NCBI GenBank assembly: GCA_902702965.1
Contig: CACRXP010000228.1
Coordinates: 563,583-627,582, forward strand
Length of the DNA stretch: 64,000 nt
Direction: 5' to 3'
Source of the DNA: Spirometra erinaceieuropaei
Lineage: Eukaryota > Platyhelminthes > Cestoda > Diphyllobothriidea > Diphyllobothriidae
In this document: positions 42,641 to 53,620 of the stretch, in pieces
How positions within the stretch are numbered: position 1 is the first letter of the stretch
How the letters are laid out: each line of letters begins with the position of its first letter
Notes under the pieces: generated by a model
Seen by the model: the letters and a program-made list of their open reading frames with translations, nothing else
Database searches by the model: none
What the model was told of the DNA's origin: nothing
Translations under genes and position numbers: made by a program

Positions 42641-43793
42641 TGTATTCAGTTCAGTTCAGTTTATTGAGGGAAATAGGCGTAGGCCTTTGCGTACCCTATT
42701 TGCAAAGTAAAAAATGTGTGGTTTACAGATAAATGTTGTGGGCTGAAATAGTTCAAACACACCCATAATTGTAGGACAACAAGAAAACGAGTTACAGAGA
42801 GTGAGCTCTACTTCTCATCGCTCTTGGTCATTTTGGAACATAAATATGTCTAGATTCTTTTTAAAACTTTGTATGGATGGTGACATCACAACATTTGCGG
42901 TAAGGGCATTCCATTGTTTGCAACTCGGACAGAGAAGGAGAACTTCCGTACATCCAACCTTGTATGCTGAGTGCGCCGTTTTAAAAAGTGACCTCAGAGG
43001 TTGGTCGTGGTATCAAATTCAAAAAAGTCCTCCAAGGCCAGACTACTATCCAATTCCTTAACAATCCGGAAGGCTTGCGAGAGATCCCCGAGAAGTTACC
43101 TCTAACTCAAAGGAAAGAGGCTCAGATTTACTAGGCTGATTGCATAAGGAAAGGAACTCTGAACCCTGACCATCTTCGTGGCTCTCTTCTGGACTCTTTC
43201 GAGGCAGTTATGGTCCTCAACAGCCCACGGCCTCCAGGCTTCTATGCGGCCGGACGAATGTTCCGAATGTCTTTGAGAAAACATCTTCGTCAAAGTCCAT
43301 AAAGGCACGCTTGATGGCGTACAGTACGGACATTGCGGTTTTTGCCACTCTCGAACAGCGAGCGGACGGCTTAGGGAACTGGTCGTCACCACACCGAGGT
43401 CCTTTTGGGCTTTGGGTTCTTTTAAGGCTGCGCCGCCCAGAAAGCTGTTTCTTATGCTGGAGGATCTGGCTGTGTTGCCTAGGCGAAGTATGCTACATTT
43501 GGCAACGTTGAACCGCAGAAACCAACAGTTTGGCCACTCTTCCAACCGATTCAGGTTCATCTGCAGTTTGTCTTCGTCGGCAGGACCCCGAATTACACTC
43601 CATATCTTCATGTCATCGGCAAACATTGCTACTTCGCAATCTAAATCTCTTGCGGTATCGTCCACGTAAATAAAGAAAAAAATGGGTCCCAGTACTGAAC
43701 CCTGGGGACACCACTCTCGACCATAGCTGGGTCTGATTTTCCCCGACCGATGCAGACAACCTGATGTCGACCCACAAGGAAAGAATTAAGCGC
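42640..43793 (-). mobile_element. CR1-like LINE G (5' truncated RT to 3' end)
   Basis: Minus-strand element starting between RT motifs A and B (NSFLVGRHQVVCIGRGKSDP), with motif B (ESGVPRVQYWDP, usually SGVPQGSVLGP), motif C (AMFADDMKIW, intact FADD), a C-terminal part and a 3' end CAATAAACTGAACTGAACTG at 42645-42665. Its tail of AACTG units resembles those of LINEs D and H, placing them in one group. It interrupts LINE I on the left and abuts the start of LINE B2 on the right. Confidence 0.75.
43102..43665 (-). pseudogene. LINE G RT thumb and C-terminal region
   Basis: A 187-codon frame: CEVAMFADDMKIWSVIRGPA, NRLEEWPNCWFLRFNVAKCS, QKDLGVVTT, IEAWRPWAVEDHNCLERVQK and RATKMV. This matches LINE D2 residues about 275-450 in order. 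The block before EAWRPW is shifted in frame (CPYCTPSSVPLWTLTKMF replaces the usual VLHAIKRAF). Motif B lies in another frame at 43641-43829. Confidence 0.75.
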
Positions 43794-44279
43794 AAGCATA
43801 ATTTCGTACTGCGAAACATTCCGCGCCACTTATCTGCTACTGAGGGAGCGCATGTGTTCCTACAAAGTTGGTGCTTGAGTTTCAGTGTTGCACAAGCTAA
43901 GCGACTTCGCTCGCTAAGCCGTAATGCGCCGATAATAGTTACACTTTTCTCCATGATAGAAGTCGATTTTATCTTGTCGAGTACTGAGATAACCAGAGAC
44001 TTCTGCCGTAAATGGCGCTGCTCCGTTTCGCCAGAACTCGCACCTCTGCAGCGAAGAATGAATAAATTAAAATCGGCAAAAACCAGCACCAAGATAATGA
44101 CACCTACTGTCAGTCTGAATAAGTCCTCTACAACACAATCTGCGGCATCTGCACATCACGGCATAGTCAATTCCTTAGGGATTTCGACTACTTTTAACGC
44201 TGAGCTCTTTAAACACACCATCACGCCTGGTATAAACCCGCCTCTATCGACTACCCCAGCAACCCCTAGTAAGCACTAG
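43786..44279 (+). pseudogene. LINE B2 ORF1-like protein
   Basis: The reading RIKRKHNFVLRNIPRHLSAT then EGAHVFLQ resembles the opening of ORF1 proteins in CR1-like elements (a basic segment followed by FVLRxIPR). It is followed by a Ser/Thr-rich region to 44279. A second frame (44463-44777) covers a Pro-rich continuation. No zinc knuckle is visible. The Met of the open frame lies in LINE G sequence, so the natural start is unknown. Confidence 0.55.
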
Positions 44280-44869
44280 CATGCGTCTAAATCAAAGGCA
44301 AATCCAATTGCTGTCTCAGCCACTCGGACACCCAATAGATCCAGCACCATTGTAAAATCTTTTCCTCCACAATCGGCCAACAGTGCCACAAATACCCCGA
44401 CTCAAAACGAGGCGGGTTCGCAACTGCTCCCCAGCCCTCATATCGAGGCATTTAGGCCGAATATGCCGATTTTTCGGCCGTTTAATAAAAATCTTGCTCA
44501 ATGGAAACAATGCGTCCCCCACCCCCTAACTTGTTTCCTCCACGGCCGTTTTACCAATTTGTTTCCTCATGATAATGTCCATACTGAATCAGTCAATTCA
44601 CCCGATCCTCAGTTTCGTTCCGGCGGGATTACGTTGCAGTGTCTGCACGGCGGATTCCCAACTGAATATAAGTTAACTATCAATGGTTACCAGTTTACCT
44701 GCCCGTCGTTCCCTCCCCCAAGTCCTACCCCCTTTTATCCACGTCAGAAGTTTTCGATGCCACAAAATTTTTTGTAAAACCGGATGGTTGCATCCGGACC
44801 ATTTGATCCGTGGGCAGCCCAGAACTGGACGATGTAGCCCACTTCCCTCAGAAACAAACAGCCTTTCCT

Positions 44870-45560
44870 TCAAACTTTTTGTTTTAAATGCCAGATCCTT
44901 GCTTAATAAGATGCCTTTGCTTCAGACTCTGGTGTTCGTCCATTGTCCAGATATTGTTTTCGTAACTGAGACGTGGGCATCAGCCTCAGTAGCTGACTCC
45001 GAACTCTCGCTTCTAGGATATAATTGCATCCGAAATGATCGCCAAGATAGCCGTGGTGGGGGCAGCTGCATCTACGTTAAGCAAACACTTACATTTTTGC
45101 CGTTGGACCTCCCGCATTTTTCCGCAATAGAGGGCAGCTGCTGGCTCCAGGTTGCACAAAAAATAAGTTTTCCTTACTCGTTGGCTGCGTCTATCGTCCT
45201 CCCAACGCCAACGACAATTTTAACCTTTTACTCTCACAGGCACTTCACGCTGCGGCCGGCTCAAGCTTTAAGTATCAAATGGTTGCGGGCGACTTTAATA
45301 TCCCTGAATTTCTTTGCTCTCCGCATTCAGGCCCAAGAAGGTTTGAAGACTTTCTTGAGGCTGTAGATGTTGGGATGTCGAATCAGGTTGTCGATTTTCC
45401 CACCTGAGGCTCAAACATGCTTGATCTAATTTTCTGTAGGGGCTGCTTGCCATCGTCAGTGTCATCCCTAGGCCCACTCGGGGGCTCAGACCATGACATA
45501 GTTGTTTCAACGTTGGAATTCGAGGCTGACGAAACGTCTTCCCCAAAGTATAATTTTTTT
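44870..45560 (+). pseudogene. LINE B2 APE-type endonuclease
   Basis: Frame 44683-45366 contains FVLNARSLLNKMPLLQTLVF, CPDIVFVTETWASASVADSE, GYNCIRNDRQDSRGGGSCIY (N-terminal endonuclease blocks, with the TETW glutamate present). After a frame change near 45180 the strand reads GCVYRPPNANDNF and QMVAGDFNIPEF, and the frame 45417-45824 adds MLDLIFCRG and GGSDHDIVVSTL. All catalytic blocks (ETW, GDFN, SDH) are conserved although the frame is broken. Confidence 0.8.
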
Positions 45561-46090
45561 CGCGATTTCCGGTCAACTCGCTCAACCGAAATATTAACAC
45601 ACCTTAATTCCTACGACTGGACTGATTTCTTCCTTAGTTCGAATGTGAATGTTTGCACTGCAAATCTGTACGAATTTTTGTATCCTCTTATTTCTCGTTT
45701 TGTGTCGGTAAGAAAATTATTAATGTTGGGGATGGGGTTTACCTACCCTTACCCTTTCGTCGCAGATTGCGCAGGCTTTATCGACGTTTCCATCTTCAGA
45801 ACGATGTTTCTGTCCTGCCCTTGATTCGTGATATTTTTGATCGAGCTAAGAGATTGTCTGAAGAATAACAGCTAGCCGATGATATCCGGTTTACCGAAAA
45901 CCCTTTGTTAAATGTCTCGAAACTTCCCTCTAGAAAAATTCGAACTCATTGAAAGACGCAGCATCCCATCCTCCGAGACGCTCTCGGATTTCCCATAGTT
46001 AATGCACAGTTAACTGCTGATAGCTTCAATGATTTCCTGTCCAAAACGTTCATTGAAGACTCCATCACTCCGCTTCCGACCATCCAGCCA

Positions 46091-47189
46091 TTGATCGGGG
46101 CAGTTCTAGAAACTATAACTTTCACTCTGTGGGATGTGACTGTTGCGATTCGGCGTCTTCGTCAATCTTATAGTCCAGGCCCTGATGGTGTCCCAGTAAG
46201 CATTTTAAAAGCCGATGCAAACACGATCTTCCCATCCCTCTTATGCAAGATATTTAATCTTGCTCTTGAAACTGAAACCTATCCTACCTTGTGGAAGGAA
46301 TCACAGATTTTGCCATTCCTATGCACGGCAAATCTACATCATTTGATGACTTTCGGCCAGTAAACACCCACCCCGCAGTTTCGAAGATCTTACAGATGTT
46401 GATCAAAAATAAGATGATGCGTCACTTAACAGTGAATAACCTACTGAGTGCTGCTCAGCATGGATTCCTCAAAGCTCGATCTTGTGACACCTGTCACTCT
46501 CTTTCTTTGACTGTGTTCTCCAATCAAGGGACCATGGTTTTGCACTTTACACTGTATATTTTGATTTTACTAAGGCTTTTGATCGTGTTGACCATGCTCT
46601 TCTTCTCTTGAAACTGTCCTCTTTCGGAAAAGGTGGCATACTATTAAACATTATATCCTCTTACCTGGGCACTCGTACACAAAGAGTTAAGGTTTCCAAT
46701 ACTATCTCCAACCCTACACGTGTGAGGAGTGGAGTCATTCAGGGAAGTGTACTGAGCCCGCTTTTATTTTGCCTTTTCGTTAATGATGTACCCGATTTAT
46801 TTCAGAATGGTAAGCCTTTCATGTATGCCGATGATCTTAAAGTTGCATATCGACATAAGCCGGCAGATCGTGACATCGTGCTTGAGCTCCTAAAGAGCGA
46901 TCTACAGGCTTTCGTCCAGTGGTGCCGCACATGGCGCCTTTCTCTTTCTTGGCATAAGTGCTCAGTCATGGTGGTTGGCGACGACCATCAACCTCAACTA
47001 AATATTGAAGGTCACTCCATAAATGTGCCCAGGGTTATTAAGGATCTGGGCATATCATACTCCAAGAGTCTCAATCTCTCGGAGCACTGTGCCTTGATAG
47101 TCTCCAAAGCACGTAGAACGACCGGATTTATCCTCCGAATTTTTAAAAATAGGGAAATTAGCATGCGTGTTTACCACATGTTCGTGTGA
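46091..47189 (+). pseudogene. LINE B2 reverse transcriptase
   Basis: Blocks in order: RRLRQSYSPGPDGVPVSILK (46091-46363), FDDFRPVNTHPAVSKILQML and SAAQHGFLKARSCDTCHSL (46291-46611), then 46608-47189 with SSYLGTRTQRVKV, motif B RSGVIQGSVLSPLLFCLFVN and motif C FMYADDLKVAY. Motif A (YFDFTKAFDRVDH-like) lies at about 46555-46600 in a third frame. Motif C is intact (YADD). Frame changes at about 46310, 46520 and 46600 inactivate it. Confidence 0.8.
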
Positions 47190-47305
47190 CGTGGCCTGAA
47201 ATACTGTCCGTTTTCATTTAGCCTCACGCGTGCTTCTGAACGGAAGCAAATAGAATCCGTTCAACACTTTTTACCAAGATACTTTTAGCTGCGGAACACC
47301 GACAT

Positions 47306-47698
47306 TTGTCTTACCAAGAACGTTGCCGGCTTACAGGCCTCGATCCTTTATGGTTCCGTAGAATACAAAAGGGAATATTTTTGCTATTTAAACTCTTATA
47401 TAATCACACATTTAAACCACTCACTTCTTTAAGACATCATATCCACCCACGACGTAACAGTCACCGTGCGGTCTTCTTATTTCTGTCTCTGGCACGTGCT
47501 GTTAAATATCGTCGGTTCTATTCCGTAAATGCAATTGCTATTTGGAATAAACTACCCATCAGTGTGAAAACTGTGCAAAATTATCCTTTATTTAAGAGAA
47601 CTATTACTCGCTTTTTGCATTCCGTAAAGCTCCCACAAATTTTGGGTGGTGAAATCTCTGATCGACTGTACCGTAGCGATGGCGTTTGTGGTCTCTGA
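47306..47698 (+). pseudogene. LINE B2 C-terminal domain
   Basis: A 130-codon frame with MSYQERCRLTGLDPLWFRRI, LLYNHTFKP, NAIAIWNKLPISVKTVQNYP and FKRTITRFLHS. The RRxxxL, WNKLP and FKxxxxxFL blocks mirror those of LINE A (WNKLPQEIR, FKSKLRK) and LINE D (WNDLPQSVV, FKKRLDDYL), as expected for a conserved C-terminal domain in this group. An in-frame TGA and frame change at about 47190 separate it from the RT. Confidence 0.75.
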
Positions 47699-47977
47699 AC
47701 ATTATGGCCGGTCTCACCAGCTGTTCCTCAACGCCTCTACTTTGACGATTCCCAACTTCATGAAAGGAATTGACGTCCGATAATCTCCGATAACGTGCAA
47801 CCCCTTCCCCCACTTCTTGACGGTCGAAAATCTACCGCCAGAAGTTTTTTTTCTCCTAAACCCTCCAAACCATAAAAACCACCATCAACTGTATTTTAAT
47901 TCTTCAGAAGTGTTTTTTTCACTGCTGGTCGGATTTGTGTTTAAGCGCTTCTCTTGACAATGCCTGTAAACTGGCAT

Positions 47978-48014
47978 TTAATATATTAAATTAAATTAAA
48001 TTAAATTAAATAAG
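47978..48014 (+). repeat. (TTAAA)n tail of LINE B2
   Basis: About six TTAAA/TAAAT units follow TGTAAACTGGCATTTAATATA. The related copy B1 ends in (ATT)n at the same point, so the repeat was added at insertion and is not part of the element body. Confidence 0.8.
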
Positions 48015-48015
48015 A

Positions 48016-48735
48016 CATGAAATATCTTTCCGTTATACAAGGGCGCGTCTCGCACTTACGCTAACAATTACCGGCCTGTTAGTCGAACGTGTATCCGCTG
48101 TAAAATAATGGAGGCCATATTTACGAAAGCAGCAATGAAGTTCCTGGAGCAGGGCCATTTACTCTCAGACCTGCAGCATGGCTTCAAACAGAACCGCTCG
48201 TGTCTTTCCAGTTTATTGCTTTCGACGAAGCAATGGACTCGCGCACTGGATTAGGATGGTAGGGTCGATGTCATTTACACAAACTTAAAGAACGCGTTCG
48301 ACAGCGTCCCAAAAAAAGCGTCTAATCTATAAACTTTCAGAAATTGGGATAAGAAGAAGGCTGCTGGGACTGACCGCCTGCGTGGTTCTCCCTTCAAGTT
48401 GCAGAGGAAGCTGGCCCATTCGGACGTCCGACGAACGCCATTTCTCACGGGATCATTGGGGCATAGAACGGACTCCCTGATGCGGTGGTTCGTTCCGAAA
48501 GTGTCCAATCCTTTAAGTGTAGACTTGATACTCATTTTTTGAGAAACTGTTGTACATATAATCAGGATTGTTTTAGCTGCTGCAGTTTGCGCCTTGCTCA
48601 CACTTACCACTAACGTTTGGACTTTCCGCATTTGCTGATGTAATTGTTGACTTAATTTCTGTCTATCGATATGAATAGGGAGCTCAAGGGCGAAAGCCTC
48701 ATTCCCTTAATAAACTGACTTAAACTGACTTATTT
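48016..48735 (+). mobile_element. CR1-like LINE H, internally deleted
   Basis: It starts with RT blocks NNYRPVSRTCIRCKIMEAIF and LQHGFKQNRSCLSSLLL, then motif A as DVIYTNLKNAFDSVP, where the catalytic Asp of (Y)xDxxKAFD is Asn. After RLIYKLSEIGIRRRLLG a large part is missing. The strand continues with NGLPDAVVRSESVQSFKCRL, the C-terminal signature, and ends CCTTAATAAACTGACTTAAACTGACTT. Frames are broken throughout. Confidence 0.7.
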
Positions 48736-50660
48736 GTTTTCTTCCTTAACCATGCTGGGAGGCGTTCGTATATTCATTTGGATAAGTGGCTACGGATGCG
48801 CTGAATTTAATCACGTTCTACATGAAATCAGGCCGCATCGTTTTCTTCTTTTATTAGTCAATATAGCCTGTATTCGGATACGAGCCACCCGTTTTTGTTT
48901 ATGCGTAGTCTTGCCCATCGCGGCCATAAAACACGTGTGGTGGGTGCAGACGAACAGGTTGACTTCGACAGCTCTGAATGTGATCTCGCCACCGGTCTTC
49001 TTGACTCGATATTATGAAAGGATTGATGTGGGCGAGGAAGGAGAGAGGGCGGTTGGCGTTGCTCAGATCGATCTTGGTTATGAATTGATTCAAGAGCGAG
49101 GCATGCAACCTCTTGTGGAAGACAACGTAGACATTTTCAGCAATGATGGCGAACTGTCAACTTACAGGTGACGTTGAACTGACTGGATAGTCAACAGTTT
49201 ATATACATTAAAGTCCTTTGATCTTATTAAGCAAAAAGGATTTCGCCATTTCTACAACTTGCTGCATGATAAAATGTTATTTTCCCATGTGTGTAAAAGA
49301 CGACCAACGCACGTGTCCACAATCGAGTTATTTGAATTTGTTTTGGCAGCGTGTAAGGCTGCTGGAAAATCTCCATAGCACGTACAAAAGAAAGTGATTT
49401 CTGTTTATGAGTCCAAATGTGGGCTTCGTGACCGCACCGCGTGAGCCCTCAGGGAAAAGTATCAAGTTTCCGCTTTAGCAGTTGGTGAATGCCTTACGTT
49501 TTCGCAACCGAAATTTACCGCATTCTGGTAGTCGTTTGTTATGCGAGACAAGGGGAGGAACACCCACACACAAGCAAACAATTGGATGGCTTGCAGGTTG
49601 TTTTGCCAGTCTCGGTCGCCGTTGTGTAAAACTTTCACACAGCCTAACAATACGAAGTGATCCCTGTTTATGGGAACAAGTGGGGTAGTGCGACTGCATA
49701 CGTGGATATTCCTAGGAAATATTCCAAGTGCACTATCTGCCAAACCCATTTACACCTGTGTCCCATATACCTCTGATGGATTCACCGCATGCGTCATGTA
49801 ATGTTTGCTTAAAATCTACAAAGTCACGCTCCGCGTCGACAGGGTGTTGGATTCTCAAACACTCATAAACGAAATCTGTTACTTTCCCAACTTCTAACTC
49901 GTAAGCTATAAGGTGTCTGCAGTCTTTGGTTGCATTTACTGCACAATTGAGATATTTGAGAATAGCGACTGAATGTCAAATCATTGACGGTTTGCATGTC
50001 TGGAAAAAAGGAAATCGAAGCCGAAATGAAGTCGAGCATGTTTGCGCAACATTGCATCTACTCAGTCCGGAAAATACACTCCGCCAGACCTTTCTACCTA
50101 TCAGCACACCCAAAATTTTATAGTCACCTTGCAATCCTATCGGTCGAACGAAGTTCCCGCATCCTCCAATACATTTCCGTCATTCGAATTTCCGATTCAG
50201 AAGTTTTCTACTTTAGTAGGTTCGATCCAAATCTGCCCCATTCGTATACACGATCTCATACGCTTGATCTTAGTAATGTCTGCAAACATGCGCATTTAGC
50301 ATCCACAAGATTCGCCGCTTTTGACGGTGTTTAAACGCCCCCACTTCCCTGCAGTTGCTATCGTACAGCGTAGCTGAATGCCGCTGGACTGAATATCATG
50401 TATCGATCACATACTCCTTTACGTAGAACTCAAATTCAAACTTTGGAACACTTTAAACAAATGCAGTAATCTGTCAGTGCCAATTCTTGTATTTGCTAAT
50501 CACAGTGTCAATGTCGACACTCAAATTGATGCGAAATTTCATGTATCATTCATGCAATGGGGTATATATTTGAAGAGCAGGGACAAAGCTTAACGAGAGA
50601 AACGTAGGCCAAATTGACGATATCGGGTCAATGCATTTTTTCATTGCTTTTGAGGACAAC
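48736..50660 (+). repeat. Repeat F, copy 3
   Basis: It starts with CTTCCTTAACCATGCTGGGAGG (compare 33910) and contains the block ACCAACGCACGTGTCCACAATCGAG near 49300, the GTATCAAGTTTCC to GGATTCACCGC block at 49455-49785 shared with all other F copies, and the end block shared with 37280-37570. The frame 48734-49171 lies over the first part, has no motif, and is not conserved in copy 1. Confidence 0.55.
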
Positions 50661-50928
50661 TAATCCTTCTTACTGTGTTGCGAACATGACCTAGCATTCA
50701 ATTAAATAAATTGTACGACATGAAATGAATAAGTTTCTTCATGTTGGCTGAGAAAATATGCTTGAGAACCAAGCCTATCAACTGCTGGTTCCAGCACGGT
50801 AGCGAAGTTCACTTGAATGGGATCTGTCCAGCGGCCTGTGTGGGGGTCTTTTGGAAATGAGTGCTGTAGAGGCTTTGTGCTCTAGAATACGACTACCAAC
50901 GCAAGTGTCCACAATCGAGTTATTCGGA

Positions 50929-51900
50929 TAAGAACAGTCAAGATAGCAAATACGTGTTTTCGGTAATTCTTCGTCAGGCCAATACAGTTACATGTAGAAA
51001 TGAAATTGTACAAAATTAACAGTGTTTATAGGTGTCTCAAGGGCAATTAAGTAATTAACACTCAGCTTACTCACGGCGACCGCATTACGAGGTCGACGGC
51101 TTTTGGTCCTTAGAGCTGGGGAGAGGGTAAGAGAGACTTTTTGTAATGTTCTTAGATTGAATGCACGGAGTACCCATTACTGTAATTAGGGATTTGAGGC
51201 GGCATGTCAGCATCACTTGAGGTTGGCGTTGGCCACGGCGGAGAGCGCGCTTGTGTCAGGGCTTTCTGGCAGCATAACACCGGATTCGCTAGCCGTATAG
51301 CCACTGACTTCACCGTCGCTAATATTCGTTGGCATAGGCCCTTAAATAAGCTTGTTGGTGTCCGATAGACAACCTGAAATATTTCCTCGGCATCGTCACG
51401 GTGATCCGTATAGATTGTATAGGCGAGAATGGAACTCGAATTCGATCGGCTATCACCTCTGTCTAACCAGGCGGGCATATGTTCACGCACCCTCTTTACC
51501 AGGCGTCTGGTTGTACGGCCGATGTATCTCGCTCCACAGGAGCAAGTGAATGAGAAGGTGCACATTGAGGTGGCCTAAAAAAGGTAGTCTGTCTTTACCT
51601 CCTTAATGTAGGAGGAGAGATTTTGTGAAACATAAGCGTAAATTCGCCAGGAGGAATGCTCTCGTGATAGCGGTAGTTAAGCGCCGTCAGACTAGTTTAT
51701 TAACTGCGTCCTCTGCAAAAAAACAGTCTTATGAATACCTCTTTCATCTCTGCAGTCCATCAGTGGGCTTTGCAATGGGTTCCCCAATATGTTTAATGAT
51801 AAATCTACCTGGGTATCCGTTCTCGCGGAGTGTGTTCCGCTGCTGTTAAAATTCAGCCTCAATAGCCTCAGCTGAGCAGATGCGTCTCACTCTAGCTGCC
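50929..51900 (-). mobile_element. PLE-3 3' part, minus (intact endonuclease order)
   Basis: Read leftward from 51900 the strand matches the plus-strand PLE-3 at 52980-53220 (CGCATCTGCTC, CGCTTAACTACCGCTATCAC), continues into a full GIY-YIG nuclease (frame 51152-51565) and a 3' untranslated region ending ACCGAAAACACGTATTTGC at about 50950. It joins a plus-strand PLE-3 head-to-head at about 51900-51925. It is the only PLE-3 copy of three here that keeps the nuclease. Confidence 0.75.
51152..51565 (-). pseudogene. PLE-3 GIY-YIG endonuclease
   Basis: A 137-codon frame: CTFSFTCSCGARYIGRTTRR then LVKRVREHMPAWLDRG, ILAYTIYTDHRDDAEEIFQV, LCQRILATVKSVAIRLANPV. RYIGRT is the YIG strand, and the Cys-x-Cys before it is typical of PLE nucleases. 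The first strand reads FSF where a Tyr is usual, and the conserved Glu helix reads QRILATVKSVAI. The nuclease would nick target DNA. Whether this copy was functional is doubtful. Confidence 0.75.
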
Positions 51901-51924
51901 AATCCCTTATCTAAAGAAGGCTCC

Positions 51925-53620
51925 GATAAATAAGGGTCCCTTGACAAGAGCTCAAATTCATTACCCTAAGTGAACTTCACATAAACATAGACATTGTGCT
52001 TACCAGAGGAGATAAGTGTTTAGGCGTAGTACTGATTGATAGAAGGGATTATGTTTCGAAAATAGAGGGCATATTGTCGGGTCGTTCCATGTTTTCGAAA
52101 TTCGAGAAGGAAAAGGATCACACAGAGGCTGTCGAGGGTTAGTTGACGAGTATTTTTTTAAATATCTCTTCAAATAAATTCATTTGTCTAGAAAAGACTA
52201 TGAATGACTGAGGACGGTGGGCACGTCAATACTAAGAATGTAAAGCATTTAGAAAATCCACAGAACAAGGGCTTCCCTACGTTCAATCTTGGATATTAGG
52301 AGTACGCCCTATTACAATGTTGTAATATTGTTTGTTGATAGACGGCGGCCAGTGCATAGTCATCTGCATCCTCGAAATCTGAAAGACTCCTTCGCGTTCT
52401 TTGAAGCTATGAAAAATAATAACGTCGGCGGACGGAGGATGTTATCACTGTATGCATCATCGCTGTTTACCAGCATACCTGTGTCAGAAACGATAAATTA
52501 CCTTTGTGGTGTTATCTGTGATACAAACAACCACATAGCCATTCCAGTAAAGATGCTAAAAGAACTACTGACGCTTTGAACACAAAATGTCCTGTATCCA
52601 TGCAATGGTCAACTATACAGACAGATAAATGGCTTGGCAATGGGCTCACCTCTTGGACCGTTCCTTGCAAATGTTGTTATGGGCAAAATCGAGGAGACAA
52701 GATTACAAAAACCATTAATGACCTCGTCTCCTACGGTCAGTACATGGACGATATTTTCTGTCTGGCAGATAGTACCGCTGATATTGACGATCTTGTCCAA
52801 AAGTTCACTGCTGTGCATGAGGTAAATAACGAAATTTCATATCTCGATGTCCTTCTACACAGGCAAGACGATTGGTCCATCGAGTGCAGGAAGTTCCGAG
52901 AGAAAACATGGACGGGAAAATGCACTAATTTCCACAGATTTGTTCTCCTCGTAATTAAACAAAATCAGGTCCAGAGATAGGCAGCTAGAGTGAGGCGCAT
53001 CTGCTCACCTGAGGCTAATGAAGCAGAGCTCCAACAGCTGCGGGACACCCTCCGCGAGAACGGATACCCAGAAAACGGATACAGTATTGCGACTGCAGAG
53101 GACGCAGCTAGTGAACTAGTCAGACGGCGCTTAACTACAGCTATCACGAGAGCATTGCCCCGCGGAGAATTTACGCGTATGTTTAGCAAACTCTCCCCTC
53201 CTAAGTTTGGGAGGTAAAGACTGACTACCGTTGGAGGCCACCTCAATGTGCATCTACTCATTCACATGCACCTCTGGAGCGAAGAACATCGGCCGTACAA
53301 GCGCATTCTCCGCCGTGGCCAAAGCCAACTTCAAGTGATGCTGAAATGCCGCCTCAAATCCCTAATTACAGTGATGGGTACTCCGTGTACTCAACTTAAG
53401 GACATTACTCAAAGAGTCTCTTACCGCCCTCCCCCAGCTCTAAGTACTAAAACCCGCCGACATCGTAATGCGGGCGGCGTGAGTAAGATGAGTGGTAATG
53501 ACTTAATTGCCCTTGAGACACATTCAATCACTGTTAATTTTTTTAAATTTCATTTCTACATGTAACTGTATTGGCCTGAGGACGAATTACCGAAAGCATG
53601 TGTTTGCCAACTGGACTTTT
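51925..53620 (+). mobile_element. PLE-3, plus: RT with deleted endonuclease
   Basis: It begins at the RT opening block (IVLTRGDKCLGVVLIDRRDY then VSKIEGILSG, about 51990-52100) and continues with motif A in degraded form (SLYASSLFTSIPVSETINYL), motif B (GLAMGSPLGPFLANVVMGKI at 52630) and motif C (YGQYMDDIFCLADS in frame 52576-52980, YMDD intact). The endonuclease is reduced: the DNA joins ATCGGCCGTACAA directly to AGCGCATTCTCC, removing its centre. The 3' end lies at about 53600 (GAATTACCGAAAGCATGTG). Confidence 0.75.
52576..52980 (+). pseudogene. PLE-3 RT motif C and thumb
   Basis: The frame opens out of phase, but from about codon 35 it reads NDLVSYGQYMDDIFCLADST then EVNNEISYLDVLLHRQDDWS and KCTNFHRFVLL. 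YMDD is an intact catalytic motif C, and NEISYLDVLLHR is the block that follows it in PLEs. Motif B lies in the overlapping frame 52634-52825, so one frameshift separates the two motifs. Confidence 0.7.

Larger units (their letters stand above)
43786..48014 (+). mobile_element. CR1-like LINE B, copy 2 (nearly complete)
   Basis: The most complete LINE of the window: ORF1-like region (43786 to about 44777), APE endonuclease (44880-45530), linker (45530-46090), reverse transcriptase (46091-46960), C-terminal domain (to 47698), 3' untranslated region and a (TTAAA)n tail at 47980-48014. Every domain is recognisable, but at least six frame changes break the coding sequence. The left edge adjoins LINE G, so the first codons of the frame at 43764 derive from LINE G antisense. 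Confidence 0.85.
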
